Part shown: in pieces, positions 9,462-25,165 of the stretch
Position numbering within the stretch: position 1 is the first letter of the stretch
How the letters are laid out: every line of letters begins with the position of its first letter
From: Thauera carbonicopians
Lineage (GTDB): Bacteria; Pseudomonadota; Gammaproteobacteria; Burkholderiales; Rhodocyclaceae
DNA length: 64,000 nt
Assembly: GCF_025699485.1 (NCBI RefSeq)
Contig: NZ_JANUXN010000007.1
Coordinates: 111,404-175,403, forward strand
Direction of reading: 5' to 3'
The notes under the pieces: model-generated
Databases searched by the model: none
What the model saw: only the letters and a program-made list of their open reading frames with translations
Told to the model about the DNA's origin: nothing
Made by a program: the position numbers and the translations under genes

Positions 9462-9953
9462 ATGACGGTATTCGACTACGTGTTCCTCGGCATCCTGGCC
9501 TTGTCCGCGGCAGTGGGCATGTGGCGCGGCCTGGTCAGCGAGGTCATGGCCGTGCTGGCCTGGGTGCTCGCGCTTTTCGCCGCCTGGCGCTATAACGAAC
9601 AGGCGGCCCAGGTCTTCGCCGGACTCATCGCCGAACCCTTGTGGCGGCAGGTGGCCGGCGGCGCGCTGGTCGTCGTCGGAGTGCTGGTCCTGACCGCGCT
9701 CGTCCGCTACCTGCTGCGCGAGCTGCTGCGTGCTGCGGGCCTGGGCGCGACCGATCGCTTCTTCGGCGCGCTGTTCGGCATCGCGCGCGGCCTGCTGGTG
9801 GCGCTGGTGGTCGTGCTGATCGGTGGCCTCGCCGGCCTGTCCCGCGAACCCTGGTGGACGCAGGCTTTGTTCTCGCCACCCTTGGAAACGGCGGTTCTTG
9901 CCGCCAAACCCTGGCTGCCCGACGTGGTGGCCGACAAGATTCGATTCAGATAG
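9462..9953 (+). CDS. cvpA: CvpA family membrane protein
   Basis: 163-residue inner-membrane protein with four hydrophobic segments (about 5-25, 28-45, 63-85 and 103-125). The opening FDYVFLGILALSAAVGMWRGLVSEV is characteristic of CvpA. The family was named for colicin V production and is linked to envelope function, but its molecular activity is not established. It directly precedes purF, as in many Proteobacteria. Confidence 0.92.
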   Translation: MTVFDYVFLGILALSAAVGMWRGLVSEVMAVLAWVLALFAAWRYNEQAAQVFAGLIAEPLWRQVAGGALVVVGVLVLTALVRYLLRELLRAAGLGATDRFFGALFGIARGLLVALVVVLIGGLAGLSREPWWTQALFSPPLETAVLAAKPWLPDVVADKIRFR

Positions 9954-9964
9954 GCGAAATCCTC

Positions 9965-11500
9965 ATGTGCGGAATTCTCGGGGTCGTCGCGACCTCTCCG
10001 GTCAACCAGCTTCTGTACGATGGCCTCCAGGTGCTGCAGCACCGCGGACAGGATGCGGCAGGCATCGCCACCGCCGAAGGCGGGCGCTTCCACATGCACA
10101 AGGGCTCGGGCCTGGTGCGCGACGTGTTCCGTACGCGCAACATGCGCAACCTCGAAGGCAACTGGGGCATCGGCCACGTCCGTTATCCGACTGCGGGCTC
10201 GGCCTACAACGCCTCGGAGGCGCAGCCCTTCTACGTTAATTCGCCCTTCGGCCTGCTGCTGGCGCACAACGGCAACCTGACGAATTCCGACGCGCTCAAG
10301 CGCGAGATCTTCCTGTCCGACCTGCGCCACATCAACACCAGCAGCGATTCCGAAGTGCTGCTGAACGTGCTGGCGCACGAGCTGCAGGCGGCCTGTAACG
10401 GCCTGAAGCTCGACGAGGAGGCGGTGTTCCGTGCCGTCGCCGGCGTCCATCGCCGCTGCCGCGGCGCCTATGGCGTGGTGGTGATGATCGCCGGCTACGG
10501 CCTGCTCGCCTTCCGCGACCCCTACGGCATCCGTCCGCTGGTCATCGGCCGCAACGAGGCCGAGGCCGGCACCGAATGGCTGGTGGCGTCCGAGTCGGTG
10601 GCGCTCGACGTGCTCGGCTTCAAGCTGCTGCGCGACGTCGCGCCGGGCGAGGCGGTGCTGATCGACACCGATGGCAACTTCCACAGCCGCCAGTGCGCCG
10701 AGCAGACCGTGCAGGCGCCGTGCATGTTCGAATTCGTCTATCTCGCGCGGCCCGATTCGATCATCGACGGCGTGTCGGTGTACGAGTCGCGCATGAAGAT
10801 GGGCGAATACCTCGCCGACAAGATGAAGCGCACGATGCCGCACGTCGAGATCGACGTCGTGATCCCGATCCCGGACTCCAGCCGGCCGTCGGCGCTGCAG
10901 ATGGCCGAGCGCCTGGGCTTGCCGTTCCGCGAAGGCTTCGTCAAGAATCGCTACATCGGCCGGACCTTCATCATGCCGGGCCAGGCGACGCGCAAGAAGT
11001 CGGTGCGCCAGAAGCTGAACACCATCCACCAGGAGTTCAGGGGCAAGAGCGTGCTGCTGGTCGACGACTCCATCGTGCGCGGCACGACCAGCAAGGAGAT
11101 CGTCAACATGGCGCGGGAAGCCGGCGCGCGGAAGGTTTATCTCGCCTCGGCGGCGCCGCCGGTACGCCATGCCAACGTCTATGGCATCGACATGCCGACG
11201 CGCGGCGAACTGATCGCATCGGATCGCACCGAAGAGGAAATCTGCCGCGAAATCGGCGCCGACGGTCTGATCTACCAGGATCTGGACGATCTGAAGGCGT
11301 CGGTGCGGGCGTTGAATCCCGCGCTCAGTTTTTTCGAGACGTCCTGCTTCGACGGCTGCTACGTGACCGGTGACATCACCGCCGAATACCTGAACGGCGT
11401 CGAGAGCCAGCGCGGCGAGGGCAAGCCTTCCAAGGGCGACTTCCACGACGACGAGGGCGGCCAGCTCGACCTCAATCTCGCTTCCGGCTCCGACAACTGA
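9965..11500 (+). CDS. purF: amidophosphoribosyltransferase
   Basis: First committed enzyme of purine synthesis: PRPP plus glutamine gives phosphoribosylamine. 511 residues. The class II glutamine amidotransferase domain begins at C2 (MCGILGVV), which becomes the nucleophile after Met removal; GHVRYPTAG and AHNGNLTN follow. The PRTase signature is VLLVDDSIVRGTTS. ATG 9965 is required for Cys2; the open frame extends upstream but that part overlaps cvpA. metZ follows after 15 bases. Confidence 0.97.
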   Translation: MCGILGVVATSPVNQLLYDGLQVLQHRGQDAAGIATAEGGRFHMHKGSGLVRDVFRTRNMRNLEGNWGIGHVRYPTAGSAYNASEAQPFYVNSPFGLLLAHNGNLTNSDALKREIFLSDLRHINTSSDSEVLLNVLAHELQAACNGLKLDEEAVFRAVAGVHRRCRGAYGVVVMIAGYGLLAFRDPYGIRPLVIGRNEAEAGTEWLVASESVALDVLGFKLLRDVAPGEAVLIDTDGNFHSRQCAEQTVQAPCMFEFVYLARPDSIIDGVSVYESRMKMGEYLADKMKRTMPHVEIDVVIPIPDSSRPSALQMAERLGLPFREGFVKNRYIGRTFIMPGQATRKKSVRQKLNTIHQEFRGKSVLLVDDSIVRGTTSKEIVNMAREAGARKVYLASAAPPVRHANVYGIDMPTRGELIASDRTEEEICREIGADGLIYQDLDDLKASVRALNPALSFFETSCFDGCYVTGDITAEYLNGVESQRGEGKPSKGDFHDDEGGQLDLNLASGSDN

Positions 11501-11515
11501 ACCGATATAACTGCA

Positions 11516-12700
11516 ATGACGCTCCCTGAAGACCTTCCCCTTCATCCGGATACGCTGGCGATCCGCTCCGGCATCGAACGCAGCCAGTTCGGCGAACACG
11601 GCGAAGCGATGTACCTGACCTCGAGCTTCGTGTTCGAGAATGCGGCGCAGGCGGCGGCGCGTTTCTCCGGCGAGGAGGAAGGCAACGTCTACGCCCGCTT
11701 CTCGAACCCGACCGTCACCGCGATGCAGACGCGGCTTGCCGCGCTCGAAGGCGCCGAAGCCTGCGTGGCGACGGCGTCCGGCATGTCGGCGATCCTGTCG
11801 CTGGTCATGGCGACCTTGCAGGCCGGTGATCACATCGTTGCCTCCAACGGCCTGTTCGGCGCCACCCAGCAGTTGTTCGGCGGCATCCTGTCGAAGTTCG
11901 GCATCGAAACCACTTTCGTACCGGCGACCGACCTCGATGCCTACCGCAAGGCAGTGACGCCGCGCACCCGGCTGTTCTTCATCGAGACGCCGTCCAATCC
12001 GCTGACCGAAGTGGTCGACATCGCCGCGGTGGCGGAGATCGCCCACCAAGCCGGCGCATTGCTGGCGGTGGACAACTGCTTCTGCACGCCGGCGCTGCAG
12101 CGTCCGCTGGAACTCGGCGCGGACGTGGTCGTGCATTCGGCGACCAAGTACCTGGACGGCCAGGGCCGCGTGCTGGGCGGCGCAGTGGCGGGCAGGAAGG
12201 CGATCACCGAAGAGGTGTTCCGCTTCCTGCGCACGGCCGGGCCGACGCTGTCGCCGTTCAATGCCTGGGTGATCTTCAAGGGCATGGAGACCCTGCGCAT
12301 CCGCATGGAAGCGCAGTCGGCCGCGGCGCTGGAACTGGCCCGCTGGCTCGAGACCCAGCCCGGCGTGGCCCGCGTCTATTACCCCGGCCTGCCGTCGCAC
12401 CCGCAGCACGAGTTGGCGATGCGCCAGCAGAAATCGGGCGGCGCCATCGTCAGCTTCGACGTCAGGGGCGGGCGCGAGGCGGCATGGAGAGTGGTCGATT
12501 CGACGCGCCTGATGTCGATCACCGCCAACCTCGGCGATACCAAGACGACGATCACCCATCCGGCGACGACCACGCACGGCCGCATCACAGCGGAAGCGCG
12601 CGCCGCGGCCGGCATCGGCGACGGCCTGTTGCGCGTCGCGGTGGGGCTGGAGGCCGTCGAGGACCTGAAGGCGGATCTCGCCCGCGGGCTGCAAGCCTGA
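11516..12700 (+). CDS. metZ: O-succinylhomoserine sulfhydrylase
   Basis: PLP enzyme of the Cys/Met-metabolism family that makes homocysteine from O-succinylhomoserine and sulfide. 394 residues. The PLP lysine is K211 in HSATKYLDGQGRVLGG; YARFSNPTVTAM, ATASGMSAIL and ETPSNPLTEVVDI are family motifs. The purF-metZ order is common in Pseudomonas and betaproteobacteria and supports MetZ over MetB/MetC. It ends the co-directional block; a hairpin terminator follows. Confidence 0.93.
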   Translation: MTLPEDLPLHPDTLAIRSGIERSQFGEHGEAMYLTSSFVFENAAQAAARFSGEEEGNVYARFSNPTVTAMQTRLAALEGAEACVATASGMSAILSLVMATLQAGDHIVASNGLFGATQQLFGGILSKFGIETTFVPATDLDAYRKAVTPRTRLFFIETPSNPLTEVVDIAAVAEIAHQAGALLAVDNCFCTPALQRPLELGADVVVHSATKYLDGQGRVLGGAVAGRKAITEEVFRFLRTAGPTLSPFNAWVIFKGMETLRIRMEAQSAAALELARWLETQPGVARVYYPGLPSHPQHELAMRQQKSGGAIVSFDVRGGREAAWRVVDSTRLMSITANLGDTKTTITHPATTTHGRITAEARAAAGIGDGLLRVAVGLEAVEDLKADLARGLQA

Positions 12701-12787
12701 GCCGGGTGGCGCCCCATGCGGTGGCGTCGTGCGGGTGGCGCTGAGCAGCGGGCGCCTGACGGCCGGGACGTGACGGGCAACTGACAG

Positions 12788-12815
12788 GAACGGGGCGAAT
12801 GCCCCGTTCGCCGTT
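12788..12815. terminator. hairpin terminator after metZ
   Basis: Perfect 9-bp stem GAACGGGGC/GCCCCGTTC with a GAAT loop (12788-12809), followed by GCCGTTTT. It lies between the converging metZ and lpxH genes. Confidence 0.65.
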
Positions 12816-12867
12816 TTCGGCCCCGGAATCCGGGCCGACGCAGCGGAACTAGCGCAGCAGCATCTGC

Positions 12868-13632
12868 TCAGTCCGGCGTGCCGGCTTCAGTGGTGAACCG
12901 CCGGCCGTCGAAGGCGAGCCAGCGTGCTTCGCCGTGCCAGTCGGCAAGCACCCAGCGGATGCGCTGCCGGCCATCGACGACATGGACATGGCGTGCGGGA
13001 CGATGGGTGTGGCCGTGCACCAGCACTGCGTCCGCAGTCGTGCGGAACAGGGCGGCGACCGCGTCGGCATTGACGTCCATGATCTCCATGGCTTTCGTCT
13101 GTTTGGCGGCCTCGCTCTTCCGGCGCAGGCTTTCGATGAAGGCCTTGCGCGCGGCCAGCGGCTGGGCGAGGAAGTCGCGCTGCCACGCGGGGTCGTGGAC
13201 CTGGCGGCGATAGGCCTGATAGGCGAGATCATCGGTGCATAGCACGTCGCCGTGGCTCAGCAGCAGGGCGGGTGCGTCGACGGCCCGGTCGAAGCGGAGC
13301 AGGCAGGGATCGGGCAGCAGCGTGAGGCCGGCGGCCCGGGCGAAACCTTCGCCGGCCAGCAGGTCGCGATTGCCGCGGATGAAGAATACCGCGACACCCG
13401 CGTCCGACACGGCCCGGAGGGCGGCGCACATCCGTTGATTGAAACCGTCGTCGAGATCGTCGTCGCCCGCCCAGTATTCGAACAGGTCACCGAGGATGAA
13501 CAGGCTGGCGGCCTCGAGTGCCGGCCCCTGCAGGAACTCGATGAAGGCTGCGGCAGTGTCGGGCGCGTCCTCGGCCAGGTGCAGGTCCGAAATGAACAAT
13601 GCCGGCAGCCCCGCATGGAAGGCTGCCGGCAT
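12868..13632 (-). CDS. lpxH: UDP-2,3-diacylglucosamine diphosphatase
   Basis: Peripheral membrane enzyme of lipid A synthesis that hydrolyses UDP-2,3-diacylglucosamine to lipid X. 254 residues from ATG 13632. The metallophosphoesterase motifs are all present: FISDLHL, GDLFEYW, RGNRD, LSHGD and HGHTHRP. Upstream reading to a TTG at 13683 would overlap ppiB by 8 bases and add 17 residues with no family support, so the ATG is preferred. It lies downstream of ppiB in the same direction. Confidence 0.92.
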   Translation of the reverse strand: MPAAFHAGLPALFISDLHLAEDAPDTAAAFIEFLQGPALEAASLFILGDLFEYWAGDDDLDDGFNQRMCAALRAVSDAGVAVFFIRGNRDLLAGEGFARAAGLTLLPDPCLLRFDRAVDAPALLLSHGDVLCTDDLAYQAYRRQVHDPAWQRDFLAQPLAARKAFIESLRRKSEAAKQTKAMEIMDVNADAVAALFRTTADAVLVHGHTHRPARHVHVVDGRQRIRWVLADWHGEARWLAFDGRRFTTEAGTPD

Positions 13633-13675
13633 GCGGGCCAGCGAGTCCCCGGGGACCCGCTGATCGGCCTGGCTG

Positions 13676-14170
13676 TCAGACAACTTCGGCGCGCTCGATG
13701 ATCACGTCTTCCTTCGGCACGTCCTGGTGGAAACCGCTGGAGCCGGTCTTGACCTTGCGGATCGCGTCGACCACGTCCATGCCGTCGCTGACCTTGCCGA
13801 ACACGCAGTAGCCCCAGCCCTGCAGGTCGGGCGAGCGGAAGTTCAGGAAGTCGTTGTCGGCGACGTTGATGAAGAACTGGGCGGTGGCCGAGTGCGGCGC
13901 CTGGGTGCGGGCCATGGCGATGGTGCCGCGCTCGTTCTTGAGGCCGTTGTCGGCTTCGTTCTTGATCTGCTCGCCGGTCGGCTTCTGGTCCATGCCCGGG
14001 GTGAAGCCGCCGCCCTGGATCATGAAGCCGTCGATGACGCGGTGGAAGATGGTGTTGTCGTAGTGGCCGGCCTCGACGTAGGCGATGAAGTTGGCCACGG
14101 TCTGCGGCGCCTTATCGGCGTCGAGTTCGAGGGTGATGACGCCGTGGTTGGTGTGCAGCTTGACTGCCAT
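13676..14170 (-). CDS. ppiB: peptidyl-prolyl cis-trans isomerase B (cytoplasmic cyclophilin)
   Basis: Catalyses cis-trans isomerisation of prolyl bonds. 164 residues, no signal peptide, and the cyclophilin core [15 protein letters not shown], with [20 protein letters not shown] and GYCVFGKV. The PpiB-type ppiB-lpxH order is common in Proteobacteria. It sits 42 bases downstream of a second, exported cyclophilin with very similar sequence, so the pair looks like a tandem duplication that diverged by compartment. Confidence 0.95.
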   Translation of the reverse strand: MAVKLHTNHGVITLELDADKAPQTVANFIAYVEAGHYDNTIFHRVIDGFMIQGGGFTPGMDQKPTGEQIKNEADNGLKNERGTIAMARTQAPHSATAQFFINVADNDFLNFRSPDLQGWGYCVFGKVSDGMDVVDAIRKVKTGSSGFHQDVPKEDVIIERAEVV

Positions 14171-14212
14171 GTGCTGTTCTCCTGGGGAAAGCTGTTGGGG
14201 ATGCGGGCTCGC

Positions 14213-14806
14213 TTACTTGCCCACTTTCTTCGGCGCTGCGTTCTCGAGCACGCTGGCGTTCTCGATGACGACCGCCTCGACCGGCACGTTCTGGTGGAAA
14301 CCGCGGTTGGCGGTCTGCACCTTGGCGATCTTGTCGACCACGTCCATGCCCTTGACGACCTTGCCGAACACCGCGTAGCCCCAGCCGTCGCGCGAGGGAT
14401 AGTCGAGGAAGGTGTTGGGCACCAGGTTGATGAAGAACTGCGCGCTGGCCGAATGCGGATCGGCGGTGCGGGCCATCGCCAGCGTGCCGCGTTCGTTCTT
14501 GAGGCCGTTCCTGGCTTCGTTCTCGATCGGCGCGCGGGTGCTCTTCTGCTTCATGTCGGCATCGAAGCCGCCGCCCTGGACCATGAAGCCGTCGATGACG
14601 CGGTGGAACACGGTGCCGTCGTAGAAGCCGTCCTTGACGTACTGGACGAAGTTTTCGGCGGACTTGGGCGCCTTGTCGGCGAAGACTTCGACGACGATTG
14701 CACCCTGGCTGGTCTTGAGTTCGACCATCGGGTTGGCGGCGAGGGCGCCGAGGCTGGTCAGGGCGGTCGATGCCAGCGCGGCAAAGGCGATCAGCTGCTT
14801 TTTCAT
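14213..14806 (-). CDS. ppiA: periplasmic peptidyl-prolyl cis-trans isomerase A
   Basis: Exported cyclophilin, 197 residues. The signal peptide [23 protein letters not shown] ends in an Ala-X-Ala site before the mature [11 protein letters not shown]. The core repeats that of the neighbouring PpiB ([25 protein letters not shown]). ATG 14806 has a GGAGA site just upstream; the open frame continues upstream without support. It is divergent from cysS, with 217 bases between. Confidence 0.94.
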   Translation of the reverse strand: MKKQLIAFAALASTALTSLGALAANPMVELKTSQGAIVVEVFADKAPKSAENFVQYVKDGFYDGTVFHRVIDGFMVQGGGFDADMKQKSTRAPIENEARNGLKNERGTLAMARTADPHSASAQFFINLVPNTFLDYPSRDGWGYAVFGKVVKGMDVVDKIAKVQTANRGFHQNVPVEAVVIENASVLENAAPKKVGK

Positions 14807-15023
14807 GGAATCTCCGGTGCGCGGCCATGGGGCCGGATGGGCGGCGGACGTCGTGGCGGCCGGGAAAATGGCAGGCATTGCGGCCGTGGTATATTTGCGG
14901 CCTTCGACTGCCGGCCCGGCGCCTGGGTGACGCGGGATTCTAGCAACAAGCACCCCCCCTCACAATTGCGCCGCCGGCGAACCGGTTTTCAACCGATCCT
15001 CCCCACCGTTTTTCCATTCGCCG

Positions 15024-16409
15024 ATGCTTTCCATCTACAACACCCTGACGCGCAGCAAGGAAGTCTTCACCCCGATCGAGCCCGGCAAGGTCCGCATGTA
15101 CGTGTGCGGCATGACGGTGTATGACTTCTGTCACCTCGGCCATGCGCGCGTGATGGTGGTGTTCGACATGGTGGCGCGCTGGCTGCGGGCCAGCGGGCTG
15201 GATGTGAACTACGTGCGCAACATCACCGACATCGACGACAAGATCATCCGCCGCGCGCAGGAGAACGGCGAGTCGATCCGCCAGTTGACCGACCGCTTCA
15301 TTACCGCGATGCACGAGGACGCCGATGCCCTCGGCGTGCTGCGCCCGGACCACGAGCCGCGCGCCACCGACTACGTCGTCCAGATGCAGAGCCTGATCTC
15401 GCGCCTCGAGCAGAAAGGCCTGGCCTACGTCGCCGCCAACCGCGACGTCTGCTACGCGGTGCGCAAGTTCGACGGCTACGGCAAGCTGTCGGGCAAGTCG
15501 CTCGACGAGCTGCGTGCCGGCGAGCGGGTGGATGTCGCCCAGGACAAGAACGATCCGCTCGACTTCGTGCTGTGGAAGCATGCGAAGGTCGAGGAACCGG
15601 GCGAGGTGAAGTGGGATTCGCCCTGGGGTGCCGGCCGTCCGGGCTGGCACATCGAATGCTCGGCGATGAGCTCCGAACTGCTCGGCGACCATTTCGACAT
15701 CCACGGTGGCGGCATGGACCTGCAGTTCCCGCACCACGAGAACGAGATCGCCCAGTCCGAAGGCGCGCACGGCCACGCCTTCGTCAATTACTGGATGCAC
15801 AACGGCTTCGTGCGTGTCGATGACGAGAAGATGTCGAAGTCGCTCGGCAACTTCTTCACCATCCGCGAGGTGCTGCAGAAGTACGACGCCGAAGTGGTGC
15901 GCTTCTTCATCCTGCGCGCCCACTACCGCAGCGCGCTGAACTACTCGGATGCGCATCTCGAGGATGCGCGCAGTGCGCTGACGCGGCTCTACACGGCCTT
16001 GAAGAACGTGCCGGCCGAAGGCGAGGGCGAAGTCGATTGGAACGAAGCTCATGCGAGGCGCTTCCGCGCGGCGATGGACGACGACTTCAACACGGCCGAA
16101 GCGATGGCGGTACTGTTCGAACTGGCCAACGAGGTCAATCGCAGCGTATCGCCGGGGCTGGCGCGGCAGCTGAAGGCACTGGGTGCGGTGCTCGGCCTGC
16201 TGCAGCGCGATCCGGTGGCTTTCCTGCAGGCGGGAGCACCGGATGCCGGCGGGCTGGATGCGGCGGCGATCGAAGCGCGCATTGCCGCGCGTGCGGCGGC
16301 CAAGAAGAACAAGGACTACGCCGAAGCCGACCGCATCCGTGCCGAACTGGCCGAAGCGGGCATCGTGCTGGAGGACGGTGCCGGCGGCACGACCTGGCGT
16401 CGCGCCTGA
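15024..16409 (+). CDS. cysS: cysteinyl-tRNA synthetase
   Basis: Charges tRNA-Cys. 461 residues, class I synthetase. The HIGH motif is HLGHARVM and the KMSKS motif is intact in [11 protein letters not shown]. Zinc ligands are visible as the early YVCGMTVYD Cys, the HIECSAMS Cys and the PHHENE histidines. The N-terminus [15 protein letters not shown] is canonical. It stands alone, flanked by ppiA (divergent) and dnaJ (convergent). Confidence 0.97.
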   Translation: MLSIYNTLTRSKEVFTPIEPGKVRMYVCGMTVYDFCHLGHARVMVVFDMVARWLRASGLDVNYVRNITDIDDKIIRRAQENGESIRQLTDRFITAMHEDADALGVLRPDHEPRATDYVVQMQSLISRLEQKGLAYVAANRDVCYAVRKFDGYGKLSGKSLDELRAGERVDVAQDKNDPLDFVLWKHAKVEEPGEVKWDSPWGAGRPGWHIECSAMSSELLGDHFDIHGGGMDLQFPHHENEIAQSEGAHGHAFVNYWMHNGFVRVDDEKMSKSLGNFFTIREVLQKYDAEVVRFFILRAHYRSALNYSDAHLEDARSALTRLYTALKNVPAEGEGEVDWNEAHARRFRAAMDDDFNTAEAMAVLFELANEVNRSVSPGLARQLKALGAVLGLLQRDPVAFLQAGAPDAGGLDAAAIEARIAARAAAKKNKDYAEADRIRAELAEAGIVLEDGAGGTTWRRA

Positions 16410-16450
16410 GCGGGGTACTGTCGGGGCGGAGCAGCCCCGATGACGAAAGA

Positions 16451-16485
16451 ATGGCCTGCCATCCGGAAGATGGCAGGCCATTTTC
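16451..16485. terminator. strong hairpin terminator between cysS and dnaJ
   Basis: 13-bp perfect stem (16451-16463 with 16469-16481), CGGAA loop, followed by TTTC. The opposite strand has TTCTTTCG after the stem, so it could serve the convergent dnaJ as well. Confidence 0.8.
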
Positions 16486-16558
16486 ATGCCTGAACGGGCG
16501 CCGCCGGAAGAGTCGTGCGGGCGGATGGGCCGACAAGGCCCATCGTCGCGGCTGCCGC

Positions 16559-17674
<1,116 letters not shown>

Positions 17675-17704
17675 GGTGCTTCGCTCAGTCTGGTCTCAAG
17701 CAAA

Positions 17705-17746
17705 GGCCGAGCCGGCGCCGGAGCAGGGCTCCGGCGGGGCTCGGCC
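17705..17746 (-). other. GC-rich hairpin between dnaK and dnaJ
   Basis: Outer stem GGCCGAGCC with GGCTCGGCC, and inner GCCGGAGC with GCTCCGGC. On the coding (minus) strand the stem is followed by TTTGCTT only, so it is at best a leaky terminator that would lower dnaJ relative to dnaK. Confidence 0.45.
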
Positions 17747-17770
17747 GCGAAGGATTCGCCAGAATGACGA

Positions 17771-19693
<1,923 letters not shown>

Positions 19694-19753
19694 GAAAGTT
19701 CCTTTGTGTCTGAATGAGGTGATGGAGCGGCGTCGCCGTCCGGTCTGGTTCGA

Positions 19754-19781
19754 ATATGGGGTGGCGCGGCAGAGTTTCAAG
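19754..19781 (-). promoter_or_regulatory. sigma-32 heat-shock promoter of dnaK
   Basis: On the minus strand: CTTGAAA (19775-19781), a 13-base spacer, then CCCCATAT (19754-19761). This equals the RpoH consensus at both elements. It lies about 60 bases before the dnaK start, downstream of grpE, so dnaK can be transcribed independently of grpE. Confidence 0.85.
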
Positions 19782-19817
19782 CCGCCGCGCGCAGATTGCC
19801 CGCGGGGGCGGCTGCTC

Positions 19818-20384
19818 TTACTGTCCTTTCGCCTTGGCGACCATCACCAGCGCCGGACGGATGACGCGTTCGTTGAGCAGGTAGCCCTTCTGCAGCACGG
19901 TGACGACGGTGTTGGGTTCGGCATCCGCTTCGACGGTGCTGATCGCTTGATGCTTGTTCGGATCGAACTTCTGGCCGAGCGGATTTTCTTCCGTCAGGTT
20001 GGCGCTTTCGAAGGCGGCGACGAGCTGCTTGAGCGTCAGTTCGACGCCTTCGCGCAGGTTTTCGAGGGTCTGGTTCTCCACCGCGAGTGCGGCTTCGAGG
20101 CTGTCCTTGACCGGCAGCATCGCGCCGGCGAACTTTTCGGCTGCGAACTTGCCGGCCTTGACGATGTCCTCCTGCGCGCGGCGTCGGACGTTCTCGGTCT
20201 CGGCTTTGGCGCGCAGCCAGGCGTCGTGGTGCTCGGCGGCCTTCAGTTCGGCCTGGCGCAGGCTTTCCTCCAGGCTGGGCATGGTGTCCGGCTTATTTTC
20301 TGCGGTGTCCGGCGCGGCCGCTGCGGGAGCGCTCGGCTGTTCGGTTTCCGGTATGGCATTCGGATTCTGGCTCGGGTCCTGCAT
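19818..20384 (-). CDS. grpE: nucleotide exchange factor GrpE
   Basis: Releases ADP from DnaK and acts as a thermosensor. 188 residues. An acidic, disordered N-terminus precedes a long coiled coil (about 48-110: [28 protein letters not shown]), then a compact beta domain with [24 protein letters not shown], the family C-terminal signature. ATG 20384 has GGGAG upstream. First gene of the grpE-dnaK-dnaJ set. Confidence 0.96.
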   Translation of the reverse strand: MQDPSQNPNAIPETEQPSAPAAAAPDTAENKPDTMPSLEESLRQAELKAAEHHDAWLRAKAETENVRRRAQEDIVKAGKFAAEKFAGAMLPVKDSLEAALAVENQTLENLREGVELTLKQLVAAFESANLTEENPLGQKFDPNKHQAISTVEADAEPNTVVTVLQKGYLLNERVIRPALVMVAKAKGQ

Positions 20385-20422
20385 GGGTTCTTGCTCCCTG
20401 TTGATGGCTGTTCCTGGCCGGC

Positions 20423-20450
20423 ATGTTGGGGCGGGCGATTCGATTTCAAG
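20423..20450 (-). promoter_or_regulatory. sigma-32 heat-shock promoter of grpE
   Basis: On the minus strand: CTTGAAAT (20443-20450), then CCCCAACAT (20423-20431), with 13 bases between CTTGAA and CCCC. Very close to the RpoH consensus and about 40 bases before the grpE start. Confidence 0.75.
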
Positions 20451-20658
20451 AGGAAACCTTTGGTGAAGAAGCAGCCATTGCGGCAGGCTGCGCGCTGGCG
20501 CACAATAGCCCGTCCGGACTGGTTCTCGTTCCAAGTTGAAGGCGGTCGGTTCGACGGGCCTTCACCATTCCGGAATTCCACGTGATACCCGGCGTTTGCC
20601 TGTGTCATTGTTACAGTTGAGTCCCTTCCTGCTCGCCAGGAAACCATAGGAGATATCG

Positions 20659-21105
20659 ATGAAACTGAAGAAAGTTGCCGCCTGCGTTCTGCTGTCCGCT
20701 GCCGTCGCGCCGGCCTGGGCCGCCTGCGAGGCCACCATCGAAGGCAACGACATGATGCAGTTCAACACCAAGGAAATCGTGGTCGACAAGAGCTGCAAGG
20801 AATTCACCGTCACGCTGAAGCACGTCGGCAAGCTGGCCAAGGCTGCCATGGGCCACAACTGGGTGCTGGCGAAGGACGCCGACGTCAAGGATCTGGCTGC
20901 CGACAGCGCCAAGGCCGGTCCGGCCAAGGACTACCTCGTCGATGGCGATGCCCGCATCGTTGCCCACACCAAGTTGCTTGGCGGTGGCGAAACCGATTCG
21001 GTCACGTTCGACGTTTCCAAGCTCGCCGCCGGCGAGAAGTACACCTATTTCTGCTCCTTCCCGGGCCACTGGGCAGTGATGAAGGGCGAACTGAAGCTCA
21101 ACTGA
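20659..21105 (+). CDS. azurin (periplasmic type I blue copper protein)
   Basis: Small electron carrier of the periplasm, which can feed denitrification enzymes or peroxidases. 148 residues. A signal peptide of 21 ends in AWA, leaving a 127-residue mature protein starting [10 protein letters not shown]. All copper ligands are visible in mature numbering: G44-H45 (MGHNW), C111, H116 and M120 ([10 protein letters not shown]). The C2-C25 disulfide pair of azurins is present. A good AGGAGATATCG site precedes ATG 20659. It stands alone between grpE and gyrA, so its redox partner is not shown by context. Confidence 0.95.
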   Translation: MKLKKVAACVLLSAAVAPAWAACEATIEGNDMMQFNTKEIVVDKSCKEFTVTLKHVGKLAKAAMGHNWVLAKDADVKDLAADSAKAGPAKDYLVDGDARIVAHTKLLGGGETDSVTFDVSKLAAGEKYTYFCSFPGHWAVMKGELKLN

Positions 21106-21117
21106 TCGCCCATTTGG

Positions 21118-21145
21118 CCACTGGAGCCTGAAGGGGCTCCGGTGG
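21118..21145 (+). terminator. hairpin downstream of azurin gene
   Basis: Stem CCACTGGAGCC with GGCTCCGGTGG (one G-T pair). There is no T-run, so termination is uncertain. The rest of the 293-base gap to gyrA shows no gene; it must hold the gyrA promoter, which I could not place firmly. Confidence 0.4.
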
Positions 21146-21398
21146 CTGCGCAGGAAGAGGGGGAGTGGGTAACGCTCCTCCTTGTTGGCTCTGCAATGCA
21201 TGTGACGGATATATTTGTCATGTGCGCAGCTGTATGGATGACTACGGCTGCATGACCTTCCGGTGCGTGTTCTTCGCGCCTCTGCTCGTTGTGCTCCTGA
21301 CGGAAGTGTGCTTCCTTTGGGCTCGTCTGCGGCTGTAGGGCAGGGGCTCGTGGTAGCATTGACCGTTTTGATTCACGCGGCTTTCGCCGCCTTCGAGC

Positions 21399-24052
<2,654 letters not shown>

Positions 24053-24053
<1 letters not shown>

Positions 24054-25150
24054 TGAGCCGGGTGTGGAACTTCAGCGCCGGCCCGGCCGTGCTGCCCGAG
24101 GAAGTGCTGCGCCAGGCCGCCGAGGAGATGCTCGACTGGCAGGGTTCGGGCATGGGCGTGATGGAGATGAGCCATCGCGGCAAGGAGTTCACCTCGATCG
24201 CCGTGCAGGCCGAGGCCGATCTGCGTGAACTGCTGGCCGTGCCGGCCAACTATCGCATCCTGTTCATGCAGGGCGGGGCGATCGCGGCGAATGCGATCAT
24301 CCCGATGAACCTGATCGGCGACAAGCGGGTCGCCGACTACGTCGTCACCGGCTCCTGGTCGCAGAAATCGCAGAAGGAGGCGCGCAAGTACGCCGAGGTG
24401 AACATCGCCGCCACTTCCGAAGCGAGCGGCTTCACCACCGTGCCGCCGATGGCGGATTGGAAGCTGTCGGTCGATCCGGCCTACCTCTTCACCTGCACCA
24501 ACGAAACCATCGGCGGCGTCGAATATCCCTTCGAGCCCGATCTGGCCCGGATCGGTCGTGGCGAAGTGCCGGTCGTCGCCGACATGTCCTCGCACATCCT
24601 GTCGCGCGCCATCGACGTGTCGAAATACGGCCTGATCTTCGGCGGCGCGCAGAAGAACATCGGCCCGGCCGGCCTGACCATCGTCATCGTGCGCGAGGAC
24701 CTGCTCGGCCGCGCGATGCCGCACTGCCCGGCCGCTTTCGATTTCAGGACCGTGGCCGAGAACGCCTCGATGTACAACACGCCGCCGACCTACGGCATCT
24801 ACATCGCCGGCCTGGTGTTCCAGTGGATCAAGCGCCAGGGCGGCGTGGCTGCGCTGGAGGCGCAGAACGTCGCCAAGGCGAAGCTGTTGTACGACTTCCT
24901 CGACGGCAGCGATTTTTATGAGAATCGCGTCGATCCGGCCTGCCGTTCGCGCATGAACGTGCCTTTCTTCCTGAAGGACGAATCGCTCAACGACGCTTTC
25001 CTGGCCGAGTCGAAGGCCGCGGGCCTGATGCAGTTGAAGGGCCACAAGTCGGTCGGCGGCATGCGCGCGTCGATCTACAACGCGATGCCGCTGGCCGGGG
25101 TGCAGGCGCTGGTGGACTTCATGCGCGATTTTGCCGCGCGCAAGGCTTGA
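24053..25150 (+). CDS. serC: phosphoserine aminotransferase
   Basis: PLP aminotransferase of serine (and pyridoxine) synthesis, converting 3-phosphohydroxypyruvate to phosphoserine. 365 residues. The N-terminus [16 protein letters not shown] is canonical and the PLP lysine lies in [14 protein letters not shown] 24053 overlaps the gyrA stop by one base. Followed after 15 bases by pheA. Confidence 0.97.
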
Positions 25151-25165
25151 ACCGAAGGACCGAGC

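Noticed and set aside
6989..9463. Long minus-strand open frame opposite accD, folC and dedD
   Set aside because: Low-complexity Arg/Gly/Ala-rich composition and full overlap with three well-identified genes; it is an antisense shadow.
9707..12694. 995-codon minus-strand open frame opposite purF and metZ
   Set aside because: Fully antisense to two intact enzymes and without any protein motif.
13633..13683. Extended lpxH start at a TTG codon
   Set aside because: Adds 17 residues not expected in LpxH, overlaps ppiB and lacks a clear ribosome site; ATG 13632 fits the family better.
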